From Zoroaster sp. YZ-2022 (Eukaryota; Echinodermata; Asteroidea; Forcipulatida; Zoroasteridae), in NCBI GenBank assembly GCA_029582265.1, contig CM055828.1, positions 2,029,402-2,093,401 of the forward strand: DNA of 64,000 nt, read 5' to 3'. Positions 1 through 13,576 of the stretch are shown here, one piece after another. Both the position numbers and the translations under genes were made by a program. Every line of letters begins with the position of its first letter. Within the stretch, counting starts at the first letter, position 1. Under the pieces are notes generated by a model. The model did no database searches. It had not been told where the DNA came from and saw only the letters and a list, made by a program, of their open reading frames with translations.

Positions 1-2440
1 GAGGATATTCATACACTGTACAAGGCCGGATCATTTCAAGTAGGATATAGTTGTTTTTACAGTGCATAATTGTACACATTTATGGGCTACCTGTACATCT
101 GGCTAAGATGGACAGGCTACATGTAAATTAATTTAAAAAATGTATCATGTGACATTTCTGCACCATTACAAAACATCATTTAAATATGTTCTACATATGC
201 AAATCTCTTATAAGGCAGTTTGAGAAATGAGACTGCAGTAACAGAACAAAACAGCCTGCCTTTCCCTATAATCTGGAATCTTTGCAGAAGCCTAGGCTGG
301 TATGAACTATATGGTATGCTTTGTTGTGTGAGGGTACAATGTACATTTATCAGTAACTGTATGCCACTCAAGGACTTATGCATTGTTAAGCAGGTGAGGC
401 TGTGTTTATTCTGTGCTGTCAAAGGGCTACTGCATTGATGAACTGGCATTCCAGAAAGGAAGAAATCTGTCTGCACTCTGTACCAACAATGCACTTTCAT
501 GAAGATGAACTGAAACAAGTGGAATCTTATAGGGAGAAAATGTACGCAGGAATGTATAAAACTCAAAGTGGAAATATAAGAATGTTTGTAATCATGCAGG
601 TCATCGTGAACCTTAAGAGACTACATATATATGTACTAGATTACTGTGGAAGTGTTATAAGGAATGTATACAGTAAAAGTTGGACCTTTTTCCCTTTAAC
701 AATGACTGCAGGAGATCCCAATGAAGGTGGCCAAGACACTTATTCCTTCCAAACACTGTACAATGTTTGTCTATTTCTGACCTGTGCCCAGGTCCTTCCT
801 TTTGAGGGACTAAAAAAAGGAGTGTACAATGTTCATACTTGTACATGTATTTCATCTCAGAAGACATTACAAGTTACAAAAGACACTGCATCAGGTGTAC
901 TTTGACTGTTCCAAGAGAGGTTTTCTTTGCATTTAAAGATAACATATTTCCCATCAACTGGTAATTTACAAAATGGTCAAGTTAGACCTACCGTACATGT
1001 ATTAACTGTACTTGTCAAAAGTGTTGTTATATTTTAGAAAAGTGAGATTATTGTCAGTTTGAATTTAGGGAAGAGTGTTTTTTCCTTAATTCCACAAATG
1101 GAACATATTTTCACTATTTTCTTGTGAATGACACAACGTAATAAGCTGAAATGTTCATAATAGTTTAATGTATATTTTGATTCTAAGAGATCTGCCAAAA
1201 CAAAGTGGTCATTCATTTAAAAATGCAAATTAAATTATAGCCAATGTGCCTGCTTTAATAATTTTTCTTAATGGTGTATTAGGAAAGAAAGAAGAAATCA
1301 AATACTTTCTATAATGGATGTAGTCTGGGCTATCTGTTCCCTTCATATTACCATATAACTCATGGCTTATATGACATAGGAAACACTTTTTAGTATGGAC
1401 TCAACTCTGATACAGTGAGTTCTTGAACTAGTGGTGAATCGGACTCACGACTTGAGCAGGGCTTGGAGAGGTGGACTCAGTGATATCCACCCAACATCTC
1501 AGGTTTTCAGAATCATGGTATTGTGACCAAAGTTACGAAACAACTGCTATTTTGGACCTACATGTATATTTGAGCTTGACTTGGAGAGTTAAATTCAGCA
1601 ACATATTGTTTTCAATATCACAGGTTTTCAATATCATGATGTGCCATTCTTTCTATCAGACAGGTTCTAAGAATCTCGGCAACCTGTGGCCAAATAAGCG
1701 GTCAGCAACTGAAGGGGACAATTGATCACTCATACAGGTCATGGGTGAAGGGAACTGGAGTTGAAATTCTTGGGTCCAAAGTGGTCATCCCCTGCTGACC
1801 TTCAAACTACAGACATGTACTGGTAAATGTCATAGTCAATACACCTTACCCTGATGGCTGATGACTCATTATCAGGAAGCAGTGAGATTCAAAACAGTCC
1901 ACATGTAACTTTATCATCGCACAAATGCTTGGAAAGGAAAAACAATAAGAGTAACCATCCTTGGCACTAGTGTTGCACCTCTCTCAGTCTCGGTCTGTCC
2001 CACCTACCCAGCACTAGCCAGCCCCCCCCCCCCCCCCAAATCTTATATTTGTCAGTCACTTGTACCACCTACCCGTTAAGTACATTTGAATGATGTTAAT
2101 ACACTATGTACAGTACAGTGTATGAAGTATGCAATAGCTCCAGGAGCATACCTAGTGTAATTTCTGGGGAAATTAATATTATTAATTTAAATGATAAACC
2201 ATGTCCCAAAAACACATGTTATGTCCAAGGTAAAAGAAAGCAGGGTTGATTTGGTACCATACATTATTTATACACAAACAACAGCTGAATGAGAATTTCA
2301 TTGACCCCCTCCCCCTCCCCCCCTAACAACAAGTAACATGTACAAAAACTAAAAATATTTATTGCTAGGGGGCAGGGGAGTGAACATGGACATAAAGGCA
2401 GAATCAATGCTTTTCATTTTGGCATTACATGTATACCCAC
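1..2440. other. Intron of the PAWR-like gene; no further exon found
   Basis: I looked on the minus strand for the next Par-4 exon (conserved QQNTIQNEA) and did not find it. The open frames at 180-905 have no recognisable domain and no codon signature. The stretch holds a C16 run at 2022-2037 and a C-rich run at 2305-2323. Confidence 0.4.
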
Positions 2441-2779
2441 CTCAAGTACAACTACCCCAGTTCCTCGTCTTTTTTCCCTCTTTTTTCTCTGTGCAAACCT
2501 TCCAGCTTTAGAATCCGTTCCCTTCTTATCTTTAGCTTTACGGCTGCTGGAGCCTCCAGCAGCACCACGGCTCTCCGCGTCTGCTGCATCTCCGGGCGAG
2601 TCAGAGCCGGTTCCTGCCCGCTCCCTCCGTCTGGCCGCTACACGGCTATCTCCAGAAACATCCAACTTTGAAGGCGTCCCAGATGAGTCTAAATTATCTG
2701 CTTCTCCGTTGTTTTCGCTGGGGCTAAGTCTGCTGCCTCTGTCCCGATGTTCACGCCTTCTTGCTCTGAAATCCGCCAT
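2441..2779 (-). CDS. PAWR: Par-4 (PAWR)-like first coding exon
   Basis: An ATG in good context (gacaaaATGGCG) opens 113 codons: MADFRARRREHRDRGSRLSP, a Ser/Ala/Gly-rich stretch, then SSRKAKDKKGTDSKAGRFAQ and RKKREKRRGTGVVVLE, ending at GAG|gtgggt in phase 0. Human Par-4 has RKGKGQIEKRKLREKRRSTG then VVNIP, the SAC/nuclear-localisation segment with its PKA threonine; here RRGT keeps the threonine and basic residues. Par-4 is a pro-apoptotic coiled-coil protein. The remaining exons, including its leucine zipper, are not in the window. The motif alone is short, but the position next to MYPT on the same strand supports the call. Confidence 0.7.
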
Positions 2780-3130
2780 TTTGTCCTAAAGTTTGTGGCT
2801 GTGAGTGGTAGCTTGATCCAAAGTTCGAGTTGGTTACACAGTGATCGTGAATAGACATACAACACACGCTGAATACACGTACACACATACGTTACACTCA
2901 GGTGCAGATGGTGACTGTACATTCAGTAGTCAAGTTTCCGGGGCCTCTAGTGTCGCCCACCAAACACCCGTTGATTCTTACCAAGAAAAGAACAATAGTT
3001 TTGCTTGAAGATTTGAGCGATTTATCATCAGAAGGTGTCCAGAGTTCTACCTTGGAGATTACTCAGTATTCATAACAGGAAATTTCCAGCAGTTTGTTAG
3101 GGTAAACTGCCCCCGTATAGGACAGACAAA
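2780..3130. promoter_or_regulatory. Probable promoter/5' UTR region of the PAWR-like gene
   Basis: The bases upstream of the ATG at 2779 and the exon itself are richer in G+C and CpG than the AT-rich sequence on both sides, which fits a promoter-proximal segment. I see no convincing TATA box or initiator and cannot place the transcription start. Confidence 0.3.
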
Positions 3131-4224
3131 CGCGTCTTTCTAGACATCTCAAGTCTCCACTGAGTTTGAAGTAATTGAATAGTCAACATTACACACACGC
3201 ATCATACTATTACTGTTTTACACTCCAGTGCGTTCACATAAAACTGTTATCCTGAAACCTTTTAATTTAAACCGTTGAGGCCCTAATAATTATAAACTGT
3301 CTCATACAGTTATTCCATGTTTAATATTTATCTACTATTTAATCAGTTATTCACATTATCTTGTATATTAATTGTAAACAAATAAATAAAAGTTATAATT
3401 TTGTAAACAGTAAAGTGTACATTAGTCTGAATGGAATGCGTTTTCTTTGTTATAATGTTTACAATACCTACCACCAATGCATTCTGTTATTTCAATACCG
3501 GTAACATTCCTAACATGCATGTTATTGTTAATTTTAAACTTATATTAAAACGTTAAATATGTAGAGTAATTTTTTAAATTATTATTATTCATATATGGCC
3601 TTCATAGACTAGAAGTTTCCAGGCTTAGGCTCCCTGTTATAAAATTATTATTTTAAATTTATAAGCTACTATTTTTTTTCTTCATAAAGGCCTTTCCATT
3701 TCCCCATTTGTATGTTAATTTCTTAATTATTTTATTGATTCATTCCTTCATTCCCTATTGAGAATTGTATCATGCCATGTGTCATTAATTTTGTCATTAT
3801 TATTATTTGTGTTATTATTTTGTATAAATAGTACCCGTACAAAAATAACTGTTTTGTCTTAAAATAGAGCCACATGATAATGACATAATAGTTGTCACAG
3901 TAGGATGTCAATGGAAGCTTCTTGAATGGCAAAAGCGTGACATCAACTTGTTCTTTAAATAAAAATGTTCTCAGCTTCGATGTGACATCACTGGCTTACC
4001 AATTGGACCCCCTTGGAGAGTTGTAGGGTTATCTTAAACGAGAAACGGTGGGCCTGTGGTTGAAAACATCAGCATTTTCTAAATTATTATTATGATGGTA
4101 TTATTTAATAATAGCATTCATTTTTATTCGTTTGTTTTTTAATTTAGTTTTTCTTTTTGTTGGGAGGAGGCAAATAACTGGCACTTGATTTTGAATTCGC
4201 AAAATAGGCTAGTATTATTTTTGT

Positions 4225-4535
4225 TGTTGCGGTGGTGGTCATGATGGTGAGTATGACGATGATGGTGATGGTGGTGATGTTGATGGTGATGGTGATGGTG
4301 ATGGTGATGGTGATGGTGATGATGATGATGACAATGATGTTGATGATGCTGATGGTGATGGTGATGGTGATGATGATGATGATGTTGATGATGTTGATGA
4401 TGATGGTGATGGTGGTGATGGTGGTGCCTATGGTGATGGTGATGATGGTGGTGGTGATGGTGATGATGGTGATGATGGTGATGGTGATGATGGTGATGAT
4501 GATGATGACGAACGACGATGATGATGATGCCCCAT
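4225..4535 (+). repeat. GATGGT/GATGAT simple-repeat tract
   Basis: About 310 bp of GATGGT, GATGAT and GATGTT units. The tract is open in several frames, reading as poly-His on the minus strand and Met/Val on the plus strand; these open frames are a by-product of the triplet periodicity. Confidence 0.95.
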
Positions 4536-5543
4536 TTTAAGTGACGCAACACAGAATATTTATTGACCTCACACACCTCCATCCTCATGTATACCTCTGT
4601 CGATCCTCTCTTATCGGCTGCCCTCAGGTTCAAGGAGACAACTAAGACGATATCACCGCAGGTCATGAGCCAAGGAATGTACCGATGACCTACTCCGGGA
4701 TAAGGTCAGCGGGATATGATGTCAGTTCAGAGGACCCGAATTGATGATATTATTGTCAATTATTAAAGGAAAGATACAACATTGGTACAACATTTGTTCA
4801 TTTCATCCCTCTTGTTTTCAAGTAATATATCATAGTACTAACATGTGAAAAGTTTCACTTCACCATAGATGCTTACGTTTTTTTTTTATTGTTACCTGTA
4901 CCTGTAATTTTTTTTAAATATCAATATTATATAACAATATAAAATATTGTTAATTTGATGATTTGATTATGCCAATGGGTGTATTTCTTCCTTTAAAGAA
5001 ATAATAAATAATAAATTAATATCATTACTTTCACATGAATATTTTAATGCATCTGATTATATACCACAGTTTTATCTCACTGAGGTCTTGCATTTCTGAA
5101 AACCCATTGTAGATAATTATAAAGGTTATGCAGGAAAGAAATCTATACAATAAAATCCATCAATAGCCACATACAATATGTTTACAGCATCAACTTCGAT
5201 ACTATTGTGACATCATGATCGATTCAGCACCTGGTTTTGGATGCTAGTTCCTTGATAATTACCTCGTGTCTTAATGACGGTTGAGGATCCAAGGGGAGGG
5301 AAAAGGCTTCAGTTGGGGTTTTGGTTCAATAAGGGGAAGGGGGACTTCGGGGACCTTTGTCTTTCTTGGGGATATGACTACATGGGCAGGGGGTACCCGT
5401 GGGGCACAGGTCTCGGGTGGGGGACGACGTATTCCCTCCATATTCCTCACCCAATAGTTTTGTCATTGAGCTGAGAGAATTAGTTCCATACACCATGCAT
5501 ACACCTACATGCATAGCACAGCTATAGAAGGATTAACATGATA

Positions 5544-5667
5544 ACCATTCTCCTGAGGACGATCAGAGCATACTGATCGAAACGTCGAGTTGTACCTCCA
5601 GTTCTTTTCAGAACTAATTACTACTCAATTGAGCATTTCACATGGCGTCACCGCAATTACTCTTACT
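5544..5667 (+). mobile_element. Short insertion with 13-bp target-site duplication
   Basis: The 124-bp segment is flanked by the direct repeats GATTAACATGATA at 5531-5543 and 5668-5680, the signature of a target-primed retroelement insertion. Its core CTGAGGA (5553-5559), hairpin GATCAG...CTGATC and GAAAC (5579-5583) recur in the element at 36698-36830, as does the end CATGGnGTCACCGCAA. Confidence 0.75.
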
Positions 5668-5790
5668 GATTAACATGATAGGACAGCGGAAACGCACGAT
5701 GGCGCTGTTTTGTAACAATTGTTATTGTTTTGTATCAATTAGAATTTTAAGCAGGATTCAGGGGGAAGTGCTTCATCAATGGACCTCTCA

Positions 5791-5818
5791 CCCCCCCCCC
5801 CCCACACACACACACACC
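5791..5818 (+). repeat. Poly-C followed by AC microsatellite
   Basis: A run of 13 C followed directly by about eight CA units. Confidence 0.9.
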
Positions 5819-7187
5819 ACATCCGGCTACGCAAGTGGCTCTAATTAACGCACTCCAAGTTATAAAGTTTTCAAAAATATTCTTTTCCAACCTTTAAAAT
5901 GTGTTATGATAGAGAGGGCGCTCTTTCAAATTAGTATTGAGTCCAGTTGTTGTCCAACGTCGTACTGTATTTACCGTGTGTCAAATCAGTCGACATTTTA
6001 ATTGTGACTGAAGTTTGGAACAATAAAGTAATATTTATGTACTGCCTGTTATTTTTCATCTGCTTATATGGTAGTTAAATGGTATTTTGACGTAGTTTGA
6101 CATCAACACATCATAAATCAGAGCGATAAAATTGACACTTCATATATATATAATATATATTATAAACATCATAAAATAACAATCATGGACAGAAAACGAG
6201 CCGGCTTCTGACGTCATACAAAATAATAAATCGACATTATTTGCTTTCTTCTACCACATGCACTTCAGAAAGTACACTTTGAAATGCAGTCATGTTTGGT
6301 CAACACCCTTTAAGGTTTAGAAACATGTTTCTATTCTTGAAGTGCAACATCATTGAAGGATGGTGGGGGGGGGGGGTATGTTCTTAAATAATAACAAAGA
6401 TCTATATAAATCGCTGTTATCTAGAAAAAAAAACTGTTCACTGCGCTGGTTTAAAAGGGGTTGTTAAAACTTCAACATACAAAGAAAAAACACTTTGTCA
6501 TTTTTTTTCTCATATTACAAACATTTTATTTTTAAGCTGCAAATTTCCTTGTCTTATCTACCTATTATGTTATTAATATTTTTCCTCTAAAAGGAAAACA
6601 ACATACATGATTCATAAACGTTTCATACAATTTATTTTAATATGTAGAAACAAACAATTTTGTTTAGTAATAACAGTCTTTGGATCAGTGTATGCTGCTA
6701 CAGTTTATATCCCCTGCACAATGTTTAAAAGCCACTTGTCAACTGAAAAGTATGGGGCAACAAGCAGATTACGGGGTTAAAGGTTAAAGGTTACGCAAGA
6801 ATACTAAATGCACTGGATCAGCCACGAATGCTTTCTGCATTAGCTAATTATAATATTCAGATTAATTAACCGTTCTTGTCCTATCACAGCAGTCCATGAT
6901 CCCTTGAAACAGCTAATTAATATTAATTAGGCAAGAATTGAAGTTTCGGTTTAACATTCCATGAACTGATCACAGCCTGGTTGGAACAATGAAAACCGTT
7001 ATTAAATAAATTAATACACATCATTAAAATTTAATTAATAGATTGAATACTTGAAGCCCAATTTACATTAATTAGTTCTTATCCCCAACAGATCAACTAA
7101 AGATTAAACACTAAGGCACGCCGATGTTAGGTGACGCTTATTACGTCTGTCTAAAAATGCTGTGTCAATTATTTCTGATTTTTTAAA

Positions 7188-7255
7188 GATCATCTTTAAG
7201 CACCGATCATCTTTAAGCACCGATCATCTTTAAGCACCGATCATCTTTAAGCGCC
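7188..7255 (+). repeat. 17-bp tandem repeat, four copies
   Basis: Unit GATCATCTTTAAGCACC occurs four times head to tail; the last copy reads GCGCC. The unit contains a near-palindrome around GATCATC/AAAGATC with the preceding TTTAAA. Confidence 0.95.
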
Positions 7256-10200
7256 AGTCATTCGGGCTCATTTTTTTGTCTATTTATGTTGTCTTATCAC
7301 AAACATTCCATGTTCCATTTATTCAGTTCTTTTACTGAATACGTCCAAGCTATCGAACGAAATCAGAACCAACCTACTAGGCTATAGTTCCGATTTCAGT
7401 TCAGACACCACTTCATATACTTCAACCTAACGCAAAATATGCTATGTTGACCTTATTGCGTTGATTGTCTTTACTGGAGAAGCCATTGAAACAATCTCAT
7501 CTGGGGCCAATTACATCGAACTGCTACACAGAACAATTATTTGCCAGGAAGATTTTGCTGGTAGTCTGTTATAATACTTAGCAAAAATCAGCTAGGCACA
7601 AAATTATCTTCTTAGTAGCTCTATTAAATTGGCTTCAGAGCCTGAACAATATATTCTAACACTTCTATTTGTTTCACAGTATAGCAAAGTCATTCACTGT
7701 CTGGTTCCGGCGGTATATTATTCAACAAGGGCAATTACAAATGCAGTAAACTTCGGCAAATACCAGTCTAAAATAAAGTAACATCACGAAACATGTTATT
7801 TTGGTGAATATGTACTACGCCCTGTCGGGCAAACGTAATACTTGTTAGCGGAATTATGTGCCGAATGTTTGACACAAGCTGAAATAAGTTTAAGCAATAT
7901 TACATTCATGTTTGAAGTTTATTGGTACGGTATCCTATGTGACCATGTCATAAGTTTATGGGATGAGAATATGGCACCAGGCTACATATTGCCATACACC
8001 TGCTGGCGTTCTTTCCGCCTATAATAAATAAAGGTAATTTCAATAAAGCCCCATCTTTTTGGTAAAAAAAAGTTTTTCGAAATTTTATTGGAATTACCCT
8101 TGTTAATCATAGGGGGAAATGCCGCTACCTGCCATGCACAAGCTGTATAATATAGGCCTACCACAAACGTAGATTCGACCCGTGGGATCGAACTAAACCA
8201 TTCATTGGGGATGAGGTTGATTCGTGTCATACATAACCAACAAGGATACGATGACCAAAGGTTTTCATTTTCTTAGATTTCAACCTCTTGAACACGTTAA
8301 TCAGTGACATCATTGTCAAGTTTTGTACCGTTGTATTTTTCTTCGCCCCACGGAGAAGCTATTTGCATTTGCATAACAATTTCTAAATAAGGCACAATAA
8401 TAAGTCCAACTGCGAGTGACCACCAAAACAGTGTACTGGTATCATTTCTCGCACAGCAAAAAAAATATATAAGAGTTAACAAGATTTAACATGATGGGTA
8501 AAACTGTGAAAAGAAATGGTCTGATCCGAAAAAATACTGGAATGGCTAATTTAACCGATTTAGTTAAGTAAATGCTCAAACAGTGGCAGCTACTTTTTTG
8601 TGTCAACACACTAACCTCGGTATTTTAACATCAATCATTATATTATTAGCTCACACCACAGCAGGAATATTTGTGTAAGTTTATTCAAAGCACTACTACC
8701 CAATAAAGTCACTTCTAACAGCCGTTTGTTTTTTCTTAGAGAGCACAACTACCCAAATGAGGTGGCGGGAAACGTAACGCCAGAAATAACAGGCGGCTGT
8801 TTGCGACAGTTCTACTATTATACGAAAAAAAACTTCAGCCCACTTCCAAATAATTGTTTTCAGAATTCAACTATTGGTAATTAACACTCTGATTTGACAA
8901 TCCAAAGTTCATTAAGGAAAAATTCATCTGATTTTCTATAATAGTATTCACAATGTTACAACGTATCCTTCCATCAATAAGCACACGAAAGGACTAAATT
9001 CAGTCTAACTTAACTTGTCATGTATATAATGTAGAGTTGTTTCAGTCGACCATCATTTATCTGAAGTTGTTATTCCAGTCTACAATAAATAAATACGGTA
9101 AAAATACAGTAACTTAATTTACATGGTAACCCTTCTTATAACACGTATTTGATGCATGCAAATCAGAATTTTCAAATCAGAAATCAGACTCAGAAATTTT
9201 AGGTTGGAAGTAAAAAAAAAATTTTTTAATTAAAAAAAAAAAGGAGTGGATATTTAGAGAAATAACTATAATTATAAAGTTTCGTTCTTATTAGAATGGT
9301 AGCGCTAACTTTTTCAAGTGCATCTTTCGCTCATGGCTGTTTGCATTGGCAGATTTTTGATGAGCGAGTTCATCAGTGCAAGTTGCTATCTTCTAAAGCT
9401 TGGGTTAAGGCGCCGCCATTTGCATTAACTACACAGCCACTACACAGCCTTTGCCATTTTGTTGGCCTTATGAAAGACGGTATACCTCTAGTTGGCCGAT
9501 GTTAACAAGGAAAATAAACATGGTAGGCTGAAGTATTGTACAAACACAATAAGTTTGACGAACTGATAATATCATATGAACCAATTACATTTTTCCAGCA
9601 AATTAAAACCTTGGCGTGCGTTGGCACCCTTCAATGTCAACCTTCCCTGTATCTGGAATTATACTGGGTGCTGGAAAAAACATTTTAAACATGAATACTT
9701 CATCAAAATCAATCCATAATATCTGGTACAATATTACAAATTTGTGGTTCATGTTTGTAAGACCAATGGGAATAAATAAACTAATTCCTACGTTTTAGTT
9801 TAAATCTACGCATTGGAATTATCACATTATCTCATTGGAAAAGGGTTTAGTGTTGTATTATTATTTAACTTTTATTTTTTTATATAACATAACAGAAAAA
9901 GTTGAAGTACTAGAATCGGAGGGAAAGACACTCAGCCAAAAACTGAGAGAAACATACCAACACTTAGGAAAATAAATCGATGAGTCACATTGTTGTTTGA
10001 ACAATCCGTCTATTAATGTCTTGAAATGGTAGTTTAAATGACTAAATGTGTCGGTTGACTAATTGCTACAAGCTTGTATAAGCCAACCAAACGTTTCAGC
10101 CATGTTACAACAAAGATCATTCAACCACAGCTACGCAGCCAGGATAAGATTTCAAAAAGTGGTTTCAACCCCCGTCCGTAGAGTAGTAATTTTACGATTG

Positions 10201-10800
10201 GAATTAAAGTTAAATAGAAAAAGTTGAGAGGGTGCTTCCAGTCATTCATGCATTGTGGACAAGATAAGACTGTGTGGGTCATGCCATATCTTATTCACTC
10301 TTTTGGAGAACATCACTCCTTATTTTTTGTTCCCAAATCATGGAAATAAAGTTGACTGGAAGGCCCTTCTATTCATCGAACATAAAGGAATAAACAACAC
10401 CATGTTAATATCACAATCTAAGGCAACCGTACAAGCGTGAAATAAAACAAATTAGGTTATTAACTTGGGGAGACAGAAGTATTAATTCTATTAAAATACA
10501 ATCTATATAGTTTGTATACAAATATACAAAAATACAAAAAAGGCAAGGACCAGGGAGTCGAGTTTCAAATGAAATAAAGTAAACTGGAAATATTGGCCTG
10601 TGTACTTTTTATAAGTACCTCATTAATATTTTGTATTGAATTTTGTTTTATAAATTTCTTAGTTACTTATTAAAAAACAGTTTAACAGGCCGATTTGCAA
10701 TTAAGGTTTGACACCAAAAGAAAAAGGAATTCTGAAATAACCAGCTGACTACCTAAAGTTATTCTAGTCAGAATAATTGGTTAAAATAATAAGCAAGATT

Positions 10801-13489
10801 TCTAAATAATGTTCATCTCTAAAGGCGATGAGGTATAAACTATTTCATCAGGAAGTCTTCTGGATCGGCTGCCTGAGTCCACGGCTAAAATATCCTTCAA
10901 TTCAGCCAGGGAAACCTTCAGTATTCCACTGACTTCTCCTGGCCATTTCTTCTCTCTGAAATATTTGTTCATCTTTAAAGAAGTATACCTACTCTCATAT
11001 TAAAGTTATGAAAGCTACTTCCATTCAACAAAATCTTCAGAGGAGAAATTGAGCTACTCATAACCTTCAAACTGACTTGAAATTGGTTTAATAAGAGAAA
11101 CCAGCTAAACAGAATCTTAACACATACGGGACCATCATGGTCAAGTTCCTAAAGTGTTAATAACAATCACCATAAAGGAAAGGACCACATCACCAGTCCA
11201 TTTTGGACATAAGCCTCATCCTGACTCTTATTGACTTGTGTGAGAGAAAACCAAGATGGCCACTATGTGTTAATGGTCTACCATTACTAAGGAGGTTAAT
11301 TCATCAAAATCCTATCTACATAACTAGAAAAAATATGAAAACTTACTGTATCATGGTGGCATATGGATAACAACTACAATAAATAGATCTATGTTTTGTT
11401 CAAAGTTCCAGATGCCATATATTGCACACATGCTAAATACGGTATGTCCCTTACAAAAATGACTTGTCTCCTACTGCAATAATGCAAACTCATCAGAGAG
11501 ATAATGTACAAAATGTGAGACTTTTTGGAGGAAGGTAAGGTGAAAGACACTACAGTGGCAGTGCACAGTATCTAAATGTAGAGACAACATTTTTATGTCT
11601 GGTCCAAATAAGACTTGAGGGATCTCGTACATGGTGTGCTTATCCCACCACTGCCACCAAGTTTTGATCAATCTTCAAGCAGAATTGATTAATTTGGTAT
11701 TTGAAATCTGCTTTTGACAGCTGACTGAATTTTAAATCTAGAACATTGTAATAACAGGATTGACATCAGCAGAAACGTCTTGAAACCATTCAGAACACAT
11801 TTCTGCAGACCTGTGTAAGCATGTAATGCATCCTCAGTCAAATGTATCTGAATCCCTGGGAACAGCCAGCTTGACCAACCGACCCCAAAAGTCTAACATT
11901 TTTACTCACTTTCAAAATATAACAATACAACCCCTAGCAGAATTAGTCTACTTGCAATATGGTGTCACCTGAGGTCTTCACATGTTACTCTCCCCTGCCT
12001 ACAAAAATGCTAAACATATTTTCTGTACACTTTACAAATAAACAGTTGAAAGTTCTTCTGTCAAAGTTTCCTTTAAACATTTTTTTTTCCTTTTATAATT
12101 TTTTTTCTTCATGTTTTCAGTTTGTTTGTTTCACTCAGACATGATTTTTTTTGTGCTATATACAAGTCACTACCGAAAAAAGCTCTCCTCTAATGAAATG
12201 AAAGTTAAAACACAACAGTCAAGATTGTTAAGCTAGGGGTGTGGACTGGTTGACAGTACCTCCAAGTTTGAAATGGTCGGAACAGTAACTTCAACTAGCA
12301 TTAAGGTTCTTCAGTCAGGTATTTTGGCTTTGAACTGGAATTAAGTGAACATTCTGATGTGAATTTGTTTAAGCTCATTTTCTTCACCACCATTCTTGGC
12401 AAGAAGCTCTACTGCAATCATGCCAAGGCGGGAGAAGACTCTTGAGTCTTCATGGCCGAGTCATAGTTTTTAAGATTTGCTTTACGTCAGGGATCCAAAC
12501 ACTGAATAATGACGTCAAAGATATGTCTACTAACTACCATTATTTGATTTATAAGCCTTTGTGCATTCTTGGGGGGAAAATGCAGGGGAAGATGTACACC
12601 CTAGACATGTAAGTAGATCATGAATGCAATGGACACTCAATTATCTAGAAAGCTGTGTGAATGGCCAATAAACACAATCCCAATCAGAAGAACCTCAAGA
12701 GGAATCAAACTTGTTTCACTGCCACAGAAGGAGGGGCTATGCACTACGCTGTTCAATATACCTTTACCATTATATAATACCAAATAAAAAGTCAATGAAA
12801 CTGACTGATGGAAACTTAGGTTATAGGTAATAATTGGGAGGTAGAGTCTACAGAAGTCCGCCATTTTTAGCTGGTTTGTAGGGATGTAACTTACTAAGGG
12901 TAAAGGTTACTGTAATGTGAGTCACCCTTAACATAGTAAGAGACCATTTTGGACATGAACTTCGTACTAATTTGCAGAAACTTGTGCGTAGGTAACAGCA
13001 ACTCACCTATAACAACCATTTCTAAAAATGGCGGCCTTTACTCCAACACATCATATACAAATTTAAAACAAGATTTGATCACCCAGAGTGTGCTAATGAG
13101 TCCGAAAGCCACAATGACGCTTGCCTGATGAATGTAAATAGGGACGGCCTGTCTGCATAATTTAGTCACAAGTTGTTTAACCCCAAATGAACACTAGCAC
13201 CACGGAGCTGGTAAGCCTTTATGACCTCCACAAAGTTTGTTTCATTGACAGGGTATCTGGTGAATATATCCGAGTCTTTAAATGCACAGCAGTAACTTGG
13301 ACGGTATGTCTACTTGTTTCCACATTAATACCCTAGCGACGTTGATCCCGCTCAAACCCACAAATCCCCGATATCTAGGTCTGAACACACTAACACAGCA
13401 TCATCTCATACATCCTTTTAATTCCCCCCTTTGGAAGCAAAATGACATTAAACTATGAAAACACTAAAGACACTACTGAGAGTGCGTCA
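10801..13489 (-). other. MYPT 3' flank and probable 3' UTR
   Basis: The stop is at 13490. A possible ATTAAA signal is at 13417-13422 (minus strand); no AATAAA is visible on the minus strand down to about 10.8 kb, so the transcript end is uncertain. An open segment at 10811-10978 is listed separately. Inverted copies of CCGCCATTTTTAG at 12857 and 13023 suggest another small element. Confidence 0.35.
10811..10978 (-). other. Unexplained 56-codon open segment, possible alternative terminal exon
   Basis: On the minus strand, tatacttctttaaag|ATG opens MNKYFREKKWPGEVSGILKV, SLAELKDILAVDSGSRSRRL and PDEIVYTSSPLEMNII then stop. The AAG|ATG boundary could act as an acceptor in phase 0, the phase in which exon c21 ends, so it could be an alternative last exon replacing the leucine zipper. 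It may equally be chance within the 3' UTR. No family recognised. Confidence 0.25.
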
Positions 13490-13576
13490 TCATTTGGATA
13501 GTTTGCTTATGACTCGTACTAAGGCGCCGTTCTCATCTTTCAGTCGTTGGTTGTCTGCCTTCAATTGCTCCATTGC
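13490..13576 (-). CDS. PPP1R12A: MYPT exon c22: C-terminal leucine zipper and stop
   Basis: Encodes [20 protein letters not shown] then RVISKLSK and TGA. Vertebrate leucine-zipper-positive MYPT1 ends [24 protein letters not shown]. The zipper binds PKG I-alpha in vertebrates (family knowledge). Acceptor cctccgtag|GCA. No LZ-changing mini-exon is obvious between 13577 and 13974. Confidence 0.97.
   Translation of the reverse strand, partial: [28 protein letters not shown]

Larger units (their letters stand above)
3131..10800. other. Intergenic DNA between the PAWR-like gene and MYPT
   Basis: No coding exon recognised on either strand. Contents that can be named are listed separately: a GATGGT tract, a 124-bp insertion with 13-bp direct repeats, a C/AC microsatellite and a 17-bp tandem repeat. 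Small open frames at 7842-8024, 8297-8482, 9296-9505 and 10255-10440 show no domain or splice context and I regard them as chance. Confidence 0.4.

Noticed and set aside
402..905. 167-residue open frame near the window start
   Set aside because: No domain, no splice context, and composition like translated AT-rich intron; it lies in the presumed PAWR intron.
4139..4666. Long poly-His (minus) and Met/Val (plus) open frames
   Set aside because: They are translations of a GATGGT/GATGAT simple repeat; triplet periodicity keeps frames open.
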